Of a stretch of DNA of 64,000 bases, positions 60,855-64,000 are shown piece after piece (the stretch's first letter is position 1; every line of letters begins with the position of its first letter). The DNA comes from Physcomitrium patens. Its lineage: Eukaryota; Streptophyta; Bryopsida; Funariales; Funariaceae. The stretch spans positions 9,436,089 through 9,500,088 of the forward strand of contig NC_037273.1 of the NCBI RefSeq assembly GCF_000002425.4, in the 5' to 3' direction. Made by a program: the position numbers and the translations under genes. Under the pieces are notes generated by a model, which did not search any database, had not been told where the DNA came from, and saw only the letters and a program-made list of their open reading frames with translations.

Positions 60855-60980
60855 CTTCTTGCTGAAGCTTGCTCATCAAGTAGCATAAAAAGGGGGGAAG
60901 GCACCTCCAAAACCCATAGTTCGATAGTGTAGAACTTTGTTAGTAACTATAGTTTGCTCTCATCATTTTAGCCTTTGGAC

Positions 60981-61328
60981 ATGGATAGTCAAGATACTAC
61001 ACTTGTTATGTCATCTCAAGCGACTAGCTCACGAAGACGACCGCGAGATGAAGAACCGCCTGCACCACGACGACGTCGGAGGATACCGAGCAACAGATCG
61101 CTAGTAATTGTATTTGAGGTCGAGCCTACCTACGACGGTCAGCCAGAAGGTGTGTTTGGAGGACAGTTTCACAATGAAGACACAGAAGTCCACGCTTGGT
61201 CAGAGATTGAAGGTGTTGGTCACTACCGTTGGCTCCAAGGGCCGATGAATCATTTGCCTCGCGAACAACAATTGGAATTCATAGCGGATGTGATGCGACA
61301 GATTTTCATTTTCTTGCGTTGGTATTGA
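60981..61328 (+). CDS. third ORF after pol, intact (115 aa), unknown function
   Basis: It starts at ATG 60981, 126 nt after pol ends, and ends at TGA 61326, about 50 nt before the 3' LTR. Residues 1-40 are Ser-, Arg- and Pro-rich with a five-Arg run that could act as a nuclear-localisation or RNA-binding patch. Residues 41-115 form a compact, aromatic-rich block: LVIVFEVEP, an acidic stretch, then HAWSEIEGVGHYRWLQGP and a helical-looking C-terminus ending FLRWY. There is no signal peptide or membrane segment, so it is not envelope-like. Homologous reading frames occupy the same place in four other elements here. I do not recognise the family. Confidence 0.8.
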   Translation: MDSQDTTLVMSSQATSSRRRPRDEEPPAPRRRRRIPSNRSLVIVFEVEPTYDGQPEGVFGGQFHNEDTEVHAWSEIEGVGHYRWLQGPMNHLPREQQLEFIADVMRQIFIFLRWY

Positions 61329-61378
61329 CTGATAACAACATTGCTTCTCGGAGACCTCAAAGTTAGAAGAGGAGGTGA

Positions 61379-61822
61379 TGTCATGGACATACATTGGAAG
61401 ATTCTTCGAATATTCTTCTAGAATATTCTCTAAAGATTCTCTAAAGATTCTCTAAAGATTCATTTAGAAGATTTTAGAAGATTCTTAGAATATTCTCTAA
61501 AGATTCTCTTAGAAGATTCTAGAATATTCTTAGAAGGTTCTAGAATATTCTCATAGATTCTAGGAAGTTGCTCAAAAAGTTTCCTAATTAGTAGAAGTTG
61601 TTGGAGAAACGTCCTAGTTAGCAGAAGTAGCTCGAGAAGCTTCCTATTCAGTAGTATATAAAGGAGTCGAGGCTGAAGGGTTCTTCAGTCTCGACAACAC
61701 ATCTCTTGGAGTTCTAGCTCATCTTTCTGGTGTTGTTCTTGTACTCATCTGTTTAATCTAGTTCTGCCACTTCTTCTTGAACTTCTTGTTAGATTTCAAG
61801 TCTGTATTTTGTGTCCGTGACA
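61379..61822 (+). repeat. 3' LTR of the nested element
   Basis: It is 32 bp longer than its partner. One extra block of about 20 bp duplicates a heat-shock unit, giving two perfect four-unit blocks at 61512-61529 and 61533-61550. Confidence 0.93.
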
Positions 61823-62067
61823 AATGGTCAGCCAGAAGGAGTGTTTGCAGGACAATTTCACAATGAAGACATGGAGGTTCATGCTTGGTCAGAAGTTGAA
61901 GGCGTGGGCCACTACCGTTGGCTTCAAGGACCATTGAATCACTTGCCTCGTGAACAACAATTGGAGTTCATAGCAGAGGTTATGCGACAGATCTTCATTT
62001 TCTTGCGTTGGTATTGACTGACGATAACATTGCTTCTCGGAGACCTCGAAGCTAAAGGAGGAGGTGA

Positions 62068-62541
62068 TGTTAGGGACATAGTCCTTAGACCTTTCTAGAG
62101 ACAAGTTTCTAAAACCTTCTAGAAAGAAGTCTCTAGAAACTTCCAGAAGATTCCTTGAATATACTCTTAGAATATTCTTCAAAGATTCCTTAAAGATTCT
62201 TTGAAGATTCCCTAAAGATTCTTTTAGAAGGCTCTAGAAGATTCTTAGAATATTCTAGTAGATTCTAAGAAGTTACTTGAGAAGCTTCCTAGCTCTTGGA
62301 TAGTTGCTCGAGAAGCTTCATAGTTCTTGGGAAGCTTCTTGATGCGCTTCCTTAGAACCATAGGCCAGTAGTATATATAGGAGTCGAGGCTAAAGGGTTC
62401 TTCAGTCTCGACAACACATCTCTTGAAGCTCTAGCTCAATTCTCTTGGCGTTGCTCTTGTACTCATCTGATAATCTAGTTCTTCTCATTTCTTCTTGAAC
62501 TTCTTGTTTAGATTTCTTGTTTGTATTTTTGGTCCGTGACA
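62068..62541 (+). repeat. 3' LTR of the outer element
   Basis: Preceded by the purine-rich GCTAAAGGAGGAGGTGA. Eight substitutions from 43812-44285. Confidence 0.95.
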
Positions 62542-62805
62542 AGGTATAGCTTGGAATAGGTAAATTCAAATAAGGAGAATCTAGTTCTAAGTGCCTCTAC
62601 GATATAGCCAAGTTCAAATTTTAAATAAGTAAAAAGTTGAAATTGTAGGTTGCAAAGGCATTGGGCCACAATGATTGAGATTTGGAATAGATTGATGTTA
62701 GTTTGATTCAAGGATTGAGACTTAGGCATGATTTACCAATGTGGCTTCCAACTATTTGCAAATCATTTTCAACCTCCAATTACTTAAAACCTAATTGATA
62801 AATTT

Positions 62806-62844
<39 letters not shown>

Positions 62845-64000
62845 AAATTCATAAAATAATAAATAAATAAATAAATTTTTTAAGATAGAAGTAGGATCAA
62901 GATTAAGACATGGTAGAAATAGAATCAAGGCCAAGACAAAGTAGGGATGGAAGTGGAGTTGGACAAAGTGGAGAATGTGGGACGGAAATGAAAAAAGATG
63001 ATTGAAAATAAGGTCGGTAATAAATGACATATACAAAGTGAATTATGTGATAGAAAGAAATGTGTGACTTTAATAAAGTTAGAGTGTAGTTTTAAGAAGT
63101 TCTTTTAAAATATTATTATTATCTAATGTATTTAAAATAATAAAAAATAAAATAAAAAATTGAAATATTAAAAATAAAATAAAATAATAAAATATATTAA
63201 TATTATAAATATAATACAAAAAACTTACTTCTATATAATTATAAACTTATTTTTTAATAATCATATAATAATTAATTTTATAATAATTTAAATTATATTA
63301 TTTAAAATAATATCTAAAATAATTATTATTTAATAATTCTAATAATATTATAAAATAAATTATATAAAATTAAATAATATTTTATTTAAAATATATATAA
63401 AATATCAAAATTATATAATATATTAAAAATATATATATATTCAAATAATTTATATATATTTTTAAGATATATTCTAATTTATGCATAGTAATCTTATATA
63501 TTAATAAAAAATTATTAAAGCCACATCTCCCTGAGAGCTCTCAATTATGCTTTAAAATTTAAATTTTTGTAATTTTCCTATTTTATGATAATTCAGCATG
63601 TTAAATTAGGATTTATATTGATAGAATTTAGTTTTATAGAATTTTTAGGATAACAACCTTTGATGGTATAAATTATAGACTAATTCTTTAAATTAGGTTA
63701 ATTAGGATTAAAGTGATAAGAACTAGAAAATTATAATGACAACTTAATTGGTTTTAAAAATTTAGAAGTTGTTAGTCATTACTATGAGGGTTGACTAAAA
63801 GCCTACAAGTGCACCTATAATCATTTCACATGATTTATAATGAGTTAGAATTATAATTCTCTAAAAGATTTAGTGAAGTTTAACAATGATAGTTTTGAGC
63901 TTTCCTCCAAATTTGACAAATTCAAGCGGCATGGTGATTCTTCTAATTAAAGGGAATCTTTTTAATGTAATGGTGGTATTGGATTCATCCCGTAGAGTGA
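62542..64000. other. AT-rich flank with a TA microsatellite
   Basis: (TA)n lies at about 62809-62841. A purine-rich stretch at 62880-63060 resembles the foldback repeat near 43 kb. From 63090 to 63520 the sequence is extremely AT-rich. No gene supported. Confidence 0.5.

Larger units (their letters stand above)
55662..61822 (+). mobile_element. Tcn1-like chromovirus nested in the outer third ORF (target duplication AATGG)
   Basis: LTRs are 55662-56073 (412 bp) and 61379-61822 (444 bp); AATGG lies at 55657-55661 and 61823-61827. Its gag, pol and third ORF are close relatives of the outer element's, but its LTR is clearly different upstream of the TATA box. Fifteen substitutions and two indels separate its LTRs by my count. 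gag has three stops and pol has four. Confidence 0.95.
55504..62017 (+). pseudogene. third ORF of the outer element, split by the 55.7-61.8 kb insertion
   Basis: Part one (55504-55661, 52 codons plus 2 nt) and part two (61828-62017) join in frame without the insertion and one AATGG copy. The product would have 115 codons with no stop. It is Ser/Arg-rich at the N-terminus (a run of five Arg) and has the conserved C-terminal block GHYRWLQGPLNHLPREQQ ending FLRWY. The copy at 60981-61328 has the same length. Function unknown. Confidence 0.8.
43812..62541 (+). mobile_element. Tcn1-like chromovirus holding two nested elements (target duplication AGGTA)
   Basis: LTRs of 474 bp (43812-44285 and 62068-62541) begin TGTTAGGGACATA and end GGTCCGTGACA. 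AGGTA lies at 43807-43811 and 62542-62546. Without the insertions at 47382-53394 and 55662-61822 (plus one duplication copy each), the element reads leader, gag, pol, third ORF, polypurine tract. I count 8 substitutions between the LTRs. Coding damage is limited to three stops (two in gag, one in pol) and the two insertions. Confidence 0.95.

Noticed and set aside
60981..61328. Envelope-like gene
   Set aside because: No signal peptide, transmembrane segment or cysteine pattern; only 115 residues.

Overview
The window looks like nuclear DNA of a land plant, and I infer a bryophyte, most likely a moss. It holds two intron-rich genes in moderate-GC islands, in an AT-rich background built almost entirely of LTR retrotransposons. 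Most of these are chromoviruses (Ty3/Gypsy with a chromodomain after the integrase) of a fungus-like type that I associate with mosses and lycophytes. Introns of roughly 70-400 bp argue against Selaginella. The species is inference; I had no database.

Layout. 1-1689 (perhaps to 2350), minus: 5' part of an ABC1K/ADCK-type kinase gene running off the left edge. 3366-10388: a relic chromovirus with its interior deleted, whose 3' LTR is broken by a second chromovirus (4183-9522, minus) and by a solo LTR (9611-10171). About 10430-33000: a decayed Ty1/Copia element on the minus strand, split by a classical chromovirus (12153-24126, itself holding another at 12841-19228) and by a third chromovirus (24647-30283). 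35281-41273, minus: a complete 16-exon TBC-domain Rab-GAP gene that I could assemble in frame (903 codons before the stop). 43812-62541: a younger nest, in which a 474-bp-LTR chromovirus holds two further complete elements (47382-53394, minus; 55662-61822, plus). All three have matching 5-bp target duplications (AGGTA, AGATG, AATGG).

How the elements work. The Tcn1-like chromoviruses share a gag gene ending in a zinc knuckle, a pol gene (protease, RT, RNase H, integrase, chromodomain) in the -1 frame, and a short third ORF after pol that I do not recognise. Four shared features recur. (1) Two nt after the 5' LTR lies an 11-12 nt sequence complementary to LTR sequence that starts 31 nt after the TATA box, which points to Tf1-style self-priming; two LTR types carry different but matched pairs. 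(2) The leader holds one to three roughly 100-nt hairpin units with compensatory stem changes. (3) At the gag/pol overlap, GGAAAAC is followed 8 nt later by a 6-bp stem enclosing the gag stop. (4) Several LTRs contain perfect heat-shock-element arrays.

Decay forms two strata. Elements left of 34 kb are saturated with C-to-T and G-to-A changes, many making stop codons, while the 43.8-62.5 kb nest is nearly intact. The two host genes have no visible functional link to each other or to the transposons.
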